This document shows positions 1-10,489 of a stretch of DNA of 64,000 bases, in pieces. The translations under genes were made by a program, and so were the position numbers. Position 1 is the stretch's first letter, and every line of letters starts with the position of its first letter. The stretch comes from Ariolimax columbianus (lineage: Eukaryota > Mollusca > Gastropoda > Stylommatophora > Arionidae), in contig JAVGWX010000013.1 in NCBI GenBank assembly GCA_036924085.1, positions 41,633,893 through 41,697,892 on the forward strand, given 5' to 3'. A model generated the notes under the pieces. That model was not told the origin of the DNA. It ran no database searches and saw nothing but the letters and a program-made list of their open reading frames with translations.

Positions 1-135
1 CATTCCAAGCATTCACAACTCTCTGACTAAAAAAATACTTCCTAATATCTAATCTGGACCTCTCCTAAGTCAACTTGTAACTGTGCCCTCTTGTTCTTGT
101 GAGTGGCTGTATTTAAACAAAATTTGTTATAGTAG
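1..135 (-). mobile_element. 3' end of a CR1-like LINE (C-terminal coding remnant)
   Basis: The reverse strand reads as the ORF2 C-terminus (TR..HSYKLT.., RKYFF.QRV, WN.LP). The same sequence recurs at 38.41-38.64 kb, where it continues into reverse transcriptase. The copy runs off the left edge and stops near 135. Confidence 0.65.
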
Positions 136-643
136 TAGTAGTGAGTGACACGCAGATGACGCCAAGCATAACACAACCGCCTGGAAGACCCCGGTCAATC
201 CTCATCAGCACGCTCGGGATGTAAGGAAAGCTGCTGCAACACGTCATTTTCAGGGCGCACAAAACAGTGAACCTACTTATTTTGGGCTTTCGAAACAAAA
301 CCAGGAGCACTAACAAATTTGTATATAGTAAAGTATGTGGTCTTCTTTATAAGCACTTCTCAAACATTCGGCGATGTTATATTTTCTGAGATATTGAAAA
401 CTGACGCCATTGAGTTCATGTTTTGTTGATTCTTCATGCTTGAAACATTTTTTATCTAACTATCATCACCTCCAAGCAGTAAACATACAAAACAGAACAG
501 ATCGTTTTTCTCGACTCAACAACATAACACGTCATACATATAAGCATCCAATTTCCCTGTAAATTCACTTTGGCTGTTACATGTAGATTGTTCTTGTCCG
601 TTTTCCAATTACTGGGCGGCCGTTGTCTGTTAATTTAATTTTT
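136..643. other. No gene seen
   Basis: This is AT-rich single-copy-looking DNA. No splice-flanked conserved frame, RNA gene or known repeat was recognised. Confidence 0.5.
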
Positions 644-890
644 GGGGACGGCGTGGGCTTGGGGTTAAGTAACACGGCTCACAATCAGAAGGTGCTGAGT
701 TCGATCCCCATCACAGCAACGGCAAAGGGAAGCAAACCCTTCAAAAATGCACGAGGCAGCAGACTCTTACATAAAATGCATGCTGAAGTCGGATGCACTG
801 GGCTGACAGGCGCAAAATAAAAACCACAGTACAACGCACACCGCCTTGGGGATTAGAGAAATAAGGCAAGCTCAAAAAACAAAAATACAA
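644..890 (+). repeat. SINE A (tRNA-derived), diverged copy
   Basis: It has a tRNA-like head (ggggacggcgtggg... with B box GAGTTCGATCCC). It then has the core tgctgaagtcggatgcactg, the tail module ending gccttggggattagag, and an A-rich 3' end. The 5' base run taatttaattttt and 3' run attaatttt suggest an imperfect TSD. Confidence 0.85.
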
Positions 891-1217
891 AAATTAATTT
901 TCTTTTCTAAACTAAGAGAGCTGAACGCTTCTTATTTGAATTCACAAATACGCATTTCAAACCGATTATTACAGGTCTGAACTACAAAGCAACATGCCAA
1001 GGCTCTGCTTCATGAGTCTAGTGTGTCTATGACGTCAGGAAGTTCAGGGAGAGTTGTGTAGCTTAGTTGTCATGGCAGCCGATTCAACAGGACAGCAAGT
1101 GTGAACTACGTCCTGGCCTGTTTAAAATGCAGGAACAGATATTGCATAAGTCTTTCTGGGTTCGCCAAAAATTAGTCATCTATTCAAAGTATTGTTTACA
1201 TAGCTAATAATTAACAG
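891..1217. other. No gene seen
   Basis: This is unassigned sequence between SINE A and the 97-bp array. No conserved frame was recognised. Confidence 0.5.
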
Positions 1218-1812
1218 ATCTAGCATGACCAAAAAGCCTGAACGCAGAAGCAGAGGGGTTGTCACCCGCACCAAGAAGAGTACTGTAGACTTCGTCCTAG
1301 AGACGGGACTATAGATCTAGCATTATCAAAAAGCCTGGACGCAGAGGCAGTGGGGTTGTCACCCGCACCAAGAAGAGTACTGTAGACTTCGTCCTAGAGA
1401 CGGGACTATAGATCTAGCATTATCAAAAAGCCTGGACGCAGAGGCAGTGGGGTTGTCACCCGCACCAAGAAGAGTACTGTAGACTTCGTCCTAGAGACGG
1501 GACTATAGATCTAGCGTTATCAAAAAGCCTGGACGCAGAGGCAGTGGGGTTGTCACCCGCACCAAGAAGAGTACTGTAGACTTCGTCCTAGAGACGGGGC
1601 TATAGATCTAGCATTATCAAAAAGCCTGGACGCAGAGGCAGTGGGGTTTCACCCGCACCAAGAAGAGTACTGTAGACTTCGTCCTAGAGACGGGACTATA
1701 GATCTAGCATTATCAAAAAGCCTGGACGCAGAGGCAGTAGGGTTGTCACCCGCACCAAGAAGAGTACTGTAGACTTCGTCCTAGAGACGGGACTATAGAT
1801 CTAGCATTTCCA
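1218..1812. repeat. 97-bp tandem array, about 6 copies
   Basis: Units start at atctagcat at 1218, 1315, 1412 and so on, every 97 bp, with very few differences. Each contains aaaaagcctggacgcagagg and cttcgtcctagagacggg. The first and last copies are more diverged (gaacgcagaagc, gaacgtagag), the usual pattern when homogenisation is strongest in the middle. Confidence 0.95.
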
Positions 1813-1965
1813 AAAAGCCTGAACGTAGAGAAAGAAACAAGAAGAAGAAGAGCTAGACTTCTCTCGTAAAGGTCTGCTTTATGCTCCATGGGGAACTCAA
1901 ATTTAATCTTTTGTGCAAATTGTGTTGTGTCCGTCGTTGTAAGCCTGATTTCTGTCGCCTATCCA

Positions 1966-2206
1966 TCTGAGGAGAGCGTGGCCGAATGTTTTTGAGGCCG
2001 GCCTGCCGACAAGGAGGGCAGCGGTTCGAATCCCCGGGATGGTATATGTTGTTTTTCTGTTGGGGGTGAAATTAACAAACATAGCCAGCACACGACGTGG
2101 AGACAGCAGTGGCGAAGTGGTCTGTAGTCCTCAGCCTTCAAAACCCCTCGACTACCCCAACAATGAGAAAAATGTCGTATGACAGTTTTTTGTTGTTGTT
2201 GTTGTA
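1966..2206 (+). repeat. tRNA-derived SINE with (TTG)n tail
   Basis: The head resembles a tRNA: A box TGGCCGAATG and B box GGTTCGAATCCC at about 2023-2034. A body of about 150 bp follows and ends in (ttg)n near 2190-2206. It is not a tRNA gene because the acceptor stem is not formed. It is distinct from SINE A to F in its body. Confidence 0.65.
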
Positions 2207-3801
2207 TCCATCCGCATTATAAACTTTGTCGTGTCATGTAAACATATCTTTTTGTGTCATAAGAATAAAGTAGCAGTAGATCATGATGTGTTCTTTCTTC
2301 TTTTAGCTTATTCTATTTTGCCTTTCTGCCTGAGGTTATGAGGAGATCTCTAGAGCGAGAGCTACTGTATATCTCATTCACAGGAGCATTCACCGCCTCA
2401 GATATTTCCGTTAGCCACCTTTTTCGTGATCGGCCTTTGGCCTTGAATCTGTTGTATCTAAATAGCATTGCTTGTGGGGAGGGGAGGGGGGATCCGTGTG
2501 TGGTGGTAATCTTCTTACGTGGTCAACCATTTTAGTTGCTGTCTTTTTATGTAGTTTAATACTGTTGTCTAATACACCAGTGTCTTGATGTCATCGTTTC
2601 TGATCATATATTTGTTACGGGATCAAGATGCTGAGCAGCGCAGATTTCCGCTATATTTCTTCTGTCTGATGATAACGTGCTCCCTAAGTATGTGAAATCG
2701 TTCACCTGTTTGGTTTTCTGGATTAGGATGCAGTCTCATGTCCAAACCATATTATTTTCTATATTTCTATTTTCTATATAGCTATTTTCTATATAGCTAT
2801 TTTCTATATTGCTATTTGCTATATAGGTATTTTCTATATTGCTCTGTATTCAGCACAAAATGTAGTTCTCACAATAGTTATTACATCAGCATTTATTATT
2901 GTTTTCTCCTTACAACGTACGTCGTTCGGGCGTGGCCGACCGAGACCCAGGAAATGTTAGTGATATCTTAAACCACCATTGGATATCAACAACGACAGAG
3001 AGGTGCCTGGCCAAAGACAGACATCTGCGACTCCCCACGACGCTTCACGACACAAGAGGATAAAGCAAGAGATAGATAGAGAAGAAGAGCGAGAGATCCA
3101 TGCATTTTTTGATGCATTTAATTTTAATGTCCTCCTATGTAATTATCCTCTCCTATGCATTGGATGGAGACTACGTTTGGTACTCAATTCAAAGAGTTTA
3201 TGCACATTTAATGTTTATCAATTGTGGTTTAATTCCTTCTTAAAATTTTTTAAATTGTATGTGTTTGCCTCACTACTTTCTACTGGCGGAGGCGAGCTTA
3301 TTCCACCCTAGACCGTAGTCATTCTGAGCGATATTAAGACGCATAATCCAGTTCTTGGATGTATGTGTGCATCTGTATGTACCTATGCTAGGTTTGTGCG
3401 CTCCCAGAAGCCAGCCAAACCAAAGTGCAATGGAAGGGGCTCATCCTGAGGGCGCATGTAAAAGTTGTGCAAGAGTGTGACTGTAGGACAGAGTCAAATG
3501 AAACAGAGTGTAACTGTAGGACAGAGTCAAATGAAACAGAGTGAGGTAAGAAGAGAGAGAAATGCAAGAGAAAGAGGAAGCCCAGTTCCTAAACTGGTGT
3601 TCGTGTATTTAAACTGTGACGTCAGTTGACGAGTCATGTGTTGAGTTCAGTTATATAAAGTTGCCCGATCGGTTTCATTACTGTTTATTCGTGTGACACA
3701 GAAGAGAATAGGACCACTGCTGCTTTGATTGCATGTCGTAAGAGATGAGCAGCAGTGTGCTCTAACTCATACATGGTACAAGACTCCTGCGCATGACAAT
3801 G
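2207..3801. other. No gene seen; short tandem duplications
   Basis: The stretch 2745-2845 repeats a ttttctatatagcta-like unit about six times. The segment gactgtaggacagagtcaaa is present twice at about 3480-3541. No exon-like conserved frame was recognised; short open frames here have no recognisable domain. Confidence 0.5.
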
Positions 3802-3813
3802 CATACCCACCTA

Positions 3814-4049
3814 ATTTGTTGTTGTTGCGTTCGCCTTATTTCTTTAATCCCCAAGGCGGTGTGCGTTACACTTTGGTTTTTATTTTGCGCCTGTCGGCCC
3901 AGTGCATCTGACTTCAGCATGAATTTTATGTAATGGCCTGCTTCCTCCTGCATTTTCTAAGGGTTTGCTTCCCCGGGGTAACGCCGGTGCTGTGATGAGG
4001 ATCGAACCCAGTACCTTCAGATTGTGAGCCATGTCACTTAATCACTAGC
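3814..4049 (-). repeat. SINE A copy with 12-bp TSD
   Basis: A full reverse-strand SINE A (B box as ggatcgaacccagtacc, core as gtgcatctgacttcagcatg) is flanked by catacccaccta at 3802-3813 and 4050-4061. The perfect 12-bp duplication shows retroposition. Confidence 0.93.
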
Positions 4050-4077
4050 CATACCCACCTATCAAAGTGACCACAAA

Positions 4078-4590
4078 CTTGTTGAATGGGAATTAACCTT
4101 CGTAGATCGTAAGAAAGTTCTAGAAGCGATGTCCAACATATTGATGGATATATATGTGAATGAACCTTCTAGGAGTAAAACTATAGTTCTAGAAACAATG
4201 TCCAACATATTGATGGATATATATGTGAATGAACCTTCTAGGAGTAAAACTATAGTTCTAGAAACAATGTCCAACATATTGATGAATACATGTAAATTAA
4301 CCTTCTAGGAGTAAAACTATAGTTCTAGAAACAATGTCCAACATATTGATGAATACATGTAAATTAACCTTCTAGGAGTAAAACTATAGTTCTAGAAACA
4401 ATGTCCAACATATTGATGAATACATGTAAATTAACCTTCTAGGAGTAAAACTATAGTTCTAGAAACAATGTCCAACATATTGATGAATACATGTAAATTA
4501 ACCTTCTAGGAGTAAAACTATAGTTCTAGAAACAATGTCCAACATATTGATGAATACATGTAAATTAACCTTCTTGATTGGAAAAACAAA
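4078..4590. repeat. 69/67-bp tandem array, about 8 copies
   Basis: Units carry ctaggagtaaaactatag and gtccaacatattgatg. The first two periods are 69 bp (gatggatatatatgtgaatg) and later ones 67 bp (gatgaatacatgtaaatta). The last unit is degenerate. Confidence 0.93.
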
Positions 4591-4639
4591 GTTATAGAAA
4601 CAATGTACAAAACGTTGATGGATGAATGAGAAATAGACT

Positions 4640-4800
4640 TCTAAAGAAGAAGAAAGTTATGGGAAATGGAAACAGAAGAAGATGTTGAAGAAGCAGCAAA
4701 AGAAAAAGAACAGAAGAAGAATGAAAAAAAATTAAGACGAAGAAGAGAAAGAAGAAGTAGAACAACAGAAGAAAAAGAAGAAGAAGAAGAAGAACTTATG
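4640..4800. repeat. Impure GAA-rich microsatellite
   Basis: A purine-rich run dominated by agaagaag with interruptions. Nothing coding is recognisable on either strand. Confidence 0.7.
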
Positions 4801-5349
4801 AGGAGTGTATCACTTCCCTGCGAAAAGATCAATACTGGCTAGGTTCTCTACCGAAGAAGACAAAAGGCAAATATATTAACGGTTTTTGTAGCTCGTAGCT
4901 TGTATACGCCCCTGATTCGTCCTCTCCGGCGCTCCTTCCTATATTTGATTTCAATCTCATGTAAATGCGGCTTTTCAGAATTATTGATTGAGAAATTGTG
5001 TAGTCTATTTGAGCACTGCACGCCCCTGCTTCTCCGCTGTGTAAAAATGTCATCTTGCAATATACTTTATTTCGCCATTCATATATTATTGAAAATAAAT
5101 TACAAATTTATTCCCCTAAGTCTTTAGAGATAATTGCCTCTAGAATTCTAAATGACTACCGTGTCTAGTTTGGCAGACACGTGATTTTTAACGATGTGAT
5201 TGCTCCTCCACGAACCGAAAGAAATGGCAAGCCACCGTACTGTACACCTGCCAAGAAACAACAGCCAAAGAGGTGGGCTGTTGTAAGAAGCGACGTTCTG
5301 TAAAGGATATGCTACTTACTTTATGCATTTTTTAGGAGGGGTACCGTAG
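4801..5349. other. No gene seen
   Basis: Unassigned sequence. Short open frames are present on both strands, but none has a recognisable domain or splice context. Confidence 0.5.
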
Positions 5350-5472
5350 TTGTTCTTCTTTTGTGTTCGTGCTCAAACTCCCGCTACCAAGCCCTGAAAA
5401 GGGCTTTGCAAGTAGCAGGATGTATTAAGGAGAATAGAATGCGATGTGTCGCTGGTTTACAGGTAGATTGTG
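5350..5472 (-). repeat. SINE B 3' fragment
   Basis: The reverse complement of the SINE B tail is present: ctcaaactcccgctaccaag, then ccctgaaaagggctttgcaa and the acaacgcatt-like module, diverged. It abuts the mariner left end. Confidence 0.7.
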
Positions 5473-5475
5473 ATA

Positions 5476-6571
5476 CAAGGGGCTTGTCATAAATCTTTAT
5501 CCTGACTATGCAGGAGTAGGATGAGACAGTTTAAATTTGGAACATATGTAGTTTATTCAATTTCTATTAGACTTGAGAAGTATGATTTTCCCTCATCAAC
5601 GGGTTACCCAGAATGGTGCATGGCGCAACACACTTTATTGACCGGATCTGCTACTCTTACGGTTTATCAGAACAATTGATAAATCAGAGGCCAGAACTGT
5701 GATAAAATTCTTGATGTTGCAGGGAAAAACACCTACAGAAATAGACAGAGATGGAACCAGTGTTTGAGGAATTCTGCCCTTCGTATGCTTCTGTAAAAAA
5801 ACTGGTGTAGGCAGTTTAAGTGTGGCCGTTCTCATGTTGCTGATCTTCCAAGACCAGGAAGACCATCCTCAGAGTGCAGCGATGAAAATGCTGCAATAGT
5901 AAAAAAAATCATTCACCAGGATAAACGTAAAGTAAAGTAAAGTAAAGTAAAGTAAAGTAAAGTAAAGTAAAGTAACACATAGCATTACTACTGCCTATCA
6001 CCAGGATAAAAGTAAAGTAAAGTAAAGTAACACATAGCATTACTACTGCCTATCACCAGGATAGGAAAATGACAATTGCAGAGATCAGAGGTAAGCAAAA
6101 CTGAATGAAAGTAGTTTTTAGAATTTTGCACAACAGACGGAACTTGCGAAAAATGTGCGCCCGCTGGGACCATCGTCTGCTGACATGTGAACAGAAACAA
6201 ACGAGGGTTGATTGCTGTGGCCAGTTGCTCAATGTATCGATCGAAAAACATGTTGCCAACCACGGTGACAGTAGATGAGACTTGGGTTCACCATTATGAC
6301 CCAGAGTTTTTCTTTTCCCAAAACTTAAAAAAACAACCGAAAGGAAATCACTTTGATAGTGACGAAGATGTCATACTGGCTTGTGATAACTGGTTTAGTT
6401 CGTAAATTAGGTTACTTTCTTCTGAAGATCTTTCCAAGGTCACTCAGAGATGGCAGAAATGTATAAATTTAGGTGGTGGCTACATTGAGAAGGAATAAGC
6501 ACTGGGCCAAATCTCAACTTTCTCCTCCTACTCCTTCATGGTCAGGGTAAAGACTTATGACAAGCCCCTTG
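5476..6571 (+). mobile_element. Mariner-like transposon, internally deleted and interrupted
   Basis: Terminal inverted repeats start caaggggcttgtcataa on the left and end ttatgacaagccccttg on the right, and extend through the caggagtagga region. TA precedes the left end; the right flank is TT, so that TSD base has probably mutated. Between them are broken pieces of a mariner transposase: KFLMLQGKTPTEIDRD near 5700, FKCGRSHVADLPRPGRPSSE near 5820-5870, DETWVHHYDPE near 6275, and the 3' INLGGGYIEKE-like end. Stops and frameshifts, a missing central segment and a 5.93-6.05 kb insertion make it inactive. Confidence 0.9.
5925..6055 (+). repeat. (AAAGT)n plus SINE F 3' fragment inside mariner, duplicated
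   Basis: Two blocks of agtaa repeats are each followed by taacacatagcattactact, the 3' end of SINE F. They are bounded three times by caccaggata, at about 5917, 6000 and 6053. The transposase frame is broken exactly here (HQD / RKMTIAEI). Confidence 0.8.
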
Positions 6572-6579
6572 TTTCTGAA

Positions 6580-6805
6580 CTAATCGGTCCAACACATCCG
6601 TCTTTGGCAGAGGAAGGGTAGTGGAACCAGAGTGTGAAGGGAATCTTGTGCTGTCACTGAATTTAAGGAAAAGGCTACGTGGTATCAGTACTGACGTATG
6701 GCAGCGAATCATGGGGAATCTGCAGTCACATACAGGGATCATTGGAGGCAACGGAAATGTGATTGACAAAATAAAGCTAAAATTTCGGTTCTTGAGGAAA
6801 CACTG
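6580..6805. other. No gene seen; short SINE B/C-like core fragment at its left end
   Basis: At about 6585-6610 the reverse strand carries gacggatgtgttggaccga, the core shared by SINE B and C. The rest is unassigned. The LINE piece that follows may begin here. Confidence 0.5.
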
Positions 6806-7090
6806 ACACAAAGACAGATTATGGCAAATAACAGAACAAGGCCGTCATCCTTTTTCTGTCATGTCATAGAAGAGGTGGATTGAAACACACAGTGTTAATG
6901 GGCAGACTCCCTGGCAAGAGAGGCAGAGGGAGAGAAGGAGAGAATATATTGGATAGCTTGAAGACATGGCAGGGAAGGCGATCAACGGCGGAACTCACAC
7001 ACGTGATAAGAGGACAAGGAGGTCCATGATCGCCAACGCCAAACGGCAGCGCATTTGATGATGATGATGATGCTGATGATGATGATGAGT
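6806..7090 (+). mobile_element. LINE C-terminal remnant ending in (GAT)n
   Basis: The forward frame reads GRLPGKRGRGREG.NILDSL then TWQGRRSTAELTHVIRGQ, the basic C-terminal region typical of RTE-type LINE ORFs. It ends in a (gat)n run at 7056-7088, probably its 3' tail. The 5' part is truncated. Confidence 0.7.
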
Positions 7091-7327
7091 GAAACTGGTG
7101 ATCCAAATTGTATATATTTACTCAGACAATTATTCATACATAGTTTTATACAGAAATAAATATTTTGGATACGTGAGTACCTGTATTTGGACCAAAGATA
7201 GAGTACAGTGAACTGATAGCATCCAGCGACATAATAGCTGGCTCTTTGCATCAGCGAATTAGATATTGTCTGCCTTACGCTACACACACTTCTAATCATG
7301 AAGTATGTCCTTATGAATATCCTTTGA

Positions 7328-7576
7328 GGGGACGGCGTGGCCTAGTGGTTAAGTGGCACGGCTCACAATCAGAAGGTGCTGGGTTCGATCCCCATCACAG
7401 CACCGGCCGTTACCCCGGGGAAACAAACCCTTAGAAAATGCAGGAGGAAGCAAACCCTTACATAAAATGCATGCTGAAGTCGGATGCACTGGGCCGACAG
7501 GCGCAAAATAAAAACCACAGTGTAACGCACACACGCCTTGGGGAATAGATAAATAAGGCGAACGCAAAAAAAAAAA
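7328..7576 (+). repeat. SINE A, near-complete reference copy with 11-bp TSD
   Basis: The head has A box TGGCCTAGTGG and B box GGGTTCGATCCCC. The body has ccggccgttaccccgggg, the core tgctgaagtcggatgcactg, and a tail ending gaacgc then A11. The flanks atatcctttga at 7317-7327 and 7577-7587 form a perfect TSD. Confidence 0.96.
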
Positions 7577-7587
7577 ATATCCTTTGA

Positions 7588-8021
7588 AGAATGTCCTTCC
7601 CCGTCCCCCCTCCCCGCACCCCCAACTCCTTCCCCAAACAAAATTTTAAAAAAAACTTACAAAAATCTCAACGGCTTGTCGTTCTTTGATTGTACACTTT
7701 GTATTTGAACTGTGCATGTGCATGCGCCACATATCGTCTGCTGTATAAAGTAATCATAAAGCTGGATGTTGCTGCCACTTAATGACACCTTTAGAGATCA
7801 TCAGTTATAATTTCTAGCTATCCCATTTCAGTATGTGACTTACTTATTGACTTACCATCGCATAATGAAGTCTCTAGCACTTCATCCTCGACAATAATGC
7901 CTACAATGGGACTACCTTTATTCCTGTTATTGATTACGCTGCCCTTACAAAAACGTTTATTGTTTTGTTGGCATTTACTGTATAACTTTTTGTAACAGCC
8001 GTTCTGTTTCTCTGTCCACAG
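7588..8021. other. No gene seen; presumptive intron before the ZC2HC1 exon
   Basis: C-rich then AT-rich sequence ending in the pyrimidine tract gttctgtttctctgtccaca of the 8022 acceptor. Confidence 0.5.
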
Positions 8022-8276
8022 AAAAAGAAGTCAAACTGGCGGACAAAGCACGACGAATTGATACAGTCACTTCGGTATGCAAGGAAAGTCACACAGTACG
8101 AGAAAGATGGCATAGACACGAGGCAACTAACTCCACCAGCGGCATCTACTAACCCAGATTACGTCCCTTGCCCTCACTGTGGACGGACATTCAATGGTCC
8201 TGTCGCAGAAAGACATATCCCGCAATGTCAACAACTCAATACACGGCCGTCACACGTGAACACAAAGCGTAGATAA
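8022..8276 (+). CDS. ZC2HC1-family (FAM164) C2HC zinc-finger exon
   Basis: The acceptor tctgtccacag precedes 8022. The open frame reads KKKSNWRTKHDELIQSLRYA, then DYVPCPHCGRTFNGPVAERH and IPQCQQ. The finger is C-x2-C-x12-H-x3-C, the C2HC type of ZC2HC1A/B/C, and the preceding K..SNWR.KH.E is the linker found between the two fingers in ZC2HC1A. The function of the family is poorly known. The frame is open to TAA at 8274-8276, but that stop lies where a LINE 3' end begins, so the real exon may stop earlier at a weak donor (for example cacac|gtgaac). The first finger and the C-terminal exons were not found; the 5' part is presumably left of the window. It could also be an isolated decayed exon. 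Confidence 0.75.
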   Translation, partial: KKKSNWRTKHDELIQSLRYARKVTQYEKDGIDTRQLTPPAASTNPDYVPCPHCGRTFNGPVAERHIPQCQQLNTRPSHVNTKRR

Positions 8277-8330
8277 CTTAACTTTACTTAACGTCTTTAT
8301 ACTGGTTTAGAAGACTAGAGTCTATACACA
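8274..8330 (-). mobile_element. 3' end of CR1-like LINE with (TTAAG)-type tail
   Basis: The reverse complement of gtcttctaaaccagtataaa followed by a ttaag-rich tail. The same 3' end appears at 38.04, 39.24 and 41.95 kb. It starts directly at the last codon of the ZC2HC1 open frame. Confidence 0.65.
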
Positions 8331-8463
8331 ATCAGTTAGATGGAGAGTAGTTTTCATCAATGTACGAGTCCATCTTAATAGACAGAAACACTAACGCTAA
8401 TTAGATCCGCAGCTAGTTAGGCGCCACCTGTAGCTGCTCTCAACAAATCACCTGAGGACAGAT

Positions 8464-8690
8464 ACAAATAACTTGGGTAGATTTTAAATTTCAATTTGGT
8501 CTGGGCAGCTGCCGTTCAGTTTACTCTTTTCGATTTCCAACTGACAAGCAATTTTTAACATGCTCGACACGGGACACAGGAGTCCAATCTCACTACCCAG
8601 AGATCACCATAAGATCGTGGAAAAAAAATAATCTTGCTTTCCACCCGATGCGGACACTTTGCCTCGAGACCACTGAGTCCCCTTTCATAA
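8464..8690 (-). repeat. SINE D (tRNA-derived)
   Basis: Reverse of ggggactcagtggt..., a tRNA-like head, followed by the module tctgggtagtgagattgg and a tail that becomes aaaatctacccaagttattt. It matches the copies at 25.8/27.9 kb and 35.35 kb. Confidence 0.75.
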
Positions 8691-8785
8691 GCGTAGATGA
8701 TTTACTGAATCGGTGCTTTTGAGTGGTCGATACTTATTTTTTCCCTTTTTATAAGCTTTTATTATTTTAATATACTTAATTCCCA

Positions 8786-8945
8786 GTTCCTAGTCGACCT
8801 GTTAAATCTACAGGGGTGGATGCCACTGGGCAGGTCCCAGCTCTGGTATGAGCATACTGCGTGTAGGCTGGAGAAGGATTTCCTGCTTAGCGGGCAAGGC
8901 TCGAACATCGTATTACTCTGCTGTGTAGGGACAAGTGTTGTGGTA
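8786..8945 (-). repeat. SINE C fragment
   Basis: The + text tcctagtcgacctgttaaat ... tggatgccactgggcaggtc ... ggatttcctgctta matches the SINE C copies at 43.15 and 52.4 kb. It is truncated at both ends. Confidence 0.75.
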
Positions 8946-8952
8946 CGTGGTT

Positions 8953-9462
8953 AAAACACACATACACACACACCCGCACGCACGCGCACACACAGATACA
9001 CACACATACACACGCACGCACACACACACATACACACGCACACACACTTACACACCTACAAACACCCACACATACACACACATACATACACACTTACACC
9101 CACACACACCCACACACATACACACACAGACACACTCACACACACGTACACACACAAACACCCACATATATACACACATATATACACACGCACACATATA
9201 CCCACACACCCACTTACACACCCACACACATACACACGCACATACACACACACATACACACACACCCACATACATACGCACACACACACCCACAAACACA
9301 CCCACACATAGACACTCACACACCACTTACACACCCACATACACACGCACACACACATACACACACAGACATACTCACACACACGTACACACCCACACAC
9401 ACATACACACGCACTCACACACACTTACACACCAACACACACAAGCACACACAGACTCAGAT
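8953..9462. repeat. (CA)-rich degenerate array, about 510 bp
   Basis: Alternating ACAC runs are interrupted every 8-14 bases by T, G or CC (tacacacgcacac, acacccacac). Open frames on both strands are low-complexity products of the repeat, not genes. Confidence 0.95.
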
Positions 9463-9599
9463 ATCGCCGTATAGTCATAAACAAGGTCTCAAGCGATTTT
9501 AAAGAAGAAGCAAATGATCGTCTGTTTTAGATGAAAAACAAATGGCATTATCACGCCAGTGGAACCAGAGTTAGGGCCACTTTAATCTTCCAAGCGGGA

Positions 9600-10056
9600 T
9601 CGCTGAGTAATCAGGGCCAGGTGAAACATACTGATCAAGGTGTGAGGGAGAAGTAATCAGGGCCAGGTGAAACATACTGATGAAGGTGGAAGCGAAGAGT
9701 AATCAGGGGCAGGTGAAACATACTGATCAAGGTGGGAGAAAATAGTAATCAGGGGCAGGTAAAATATACTGATCAAGGTGGAAGAGAAGAGTAATCAGCG
9801 GCTGGTGAAATATACTGATCAAGGTGGGAACGAAGAGTAATCAGAGGCCAGTGAAATATGCTGATCAAGGTAGGAACGAAGAGAAATCAGAGGCAGGTGA
9901 AATATACTGATCAATGGGGGAGAGAAGAGTAATCAGGGGCAAGTGAAATATACTGATCAAGGTGGGAGAGACGAGTAATCAGGGGCAAGTGAAATATACT
10001 GATCAAGGTGGGAGAGACGAGTAATCAGGGGCAAGTGAAATATACTGATCAAGAAC
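9600..10056. repeat. About 52-bp tandem array, 9 copies, then poly-C
   Basis: The unit includes gagtaatcaggggcaggtga and atactgatcaaggtggga. The most similar copies are at the right end. A run of about 20 C closes it at 10064-10083. Confidence 0.92.
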
Positions 10057-10084
10057 CCACCTCCCCCCCCCCCCCCCCCCCCCG

Positions 10085-10440
10085 CTTAACGTCCTAGTTC
10101 ATGCTCCAGGAAACAGCTTGTGTCATGGCAGTCTGGCCAATGAGGGGGTGATCAATACTGCAGACCCTATGGCGGCAAACTTACAGATTCCACTCACTAC
10201 AGCCAAAAGGACTATGGACCATCTTCATAAGAACATCTCGAGATGTAAGAAAGGTCACTGTAACCTGCTACCAAAAGTCGTCAAAAGTTAACTCCCCTCA
10301 GCACGAGTAGCTTCAATCTACAACAGCAATCTGTCAAGCATATTGTCAAAGATCGGATGCTTCCCGTTCTTCCACGAAGGCATCGATTCCCTTGTCGAAA
10401 TGTTTGTTAAGTATCCCCGTTGACACGTCATGCAGTAAAC
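10085..10440 (+). mobile_element. Unclassified dispersed repeat, possibly LINE RNase H C-terminus
   Basis: The forward frame reads VLVHAPGNSLCHGSLANEGV then LTTAKRTM, weakly like the end of a LINE RNase H domain. The segment 10241-10330 recurs at 56.10-56.20 kb, also just before a minisatellite. Class not certain. Confidence 0.4.
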
Positions 10441-10489
10441 ATGAATGTACATAACGCCTGCTGACTCTTGTTTTTAAAGTGTTTCGATG

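Noticed and set aside
1218..1812. CRISPR-like regular array
   Set aside because: Units are whole tandem copies without unique spacers, and the DNA is animal nuclear.
2979..3311. 110-codon open frame
   Set aside because: No recognisable domain, low complexity at both ends, no splice support.
7340..7410. tRNA gene candidates at SINE heads (also near 1990, 28080, 35360, 37120, 38370 and 54790)
   Set aside because: A and B boxes are present, but acceptor stems do not pair and the sequence continues into SINE bodies with tails and TSDs.
8935..9474. 179-codon His/Thr-rich frame
   Set aside because: Made only of the degenerate CA repeat.
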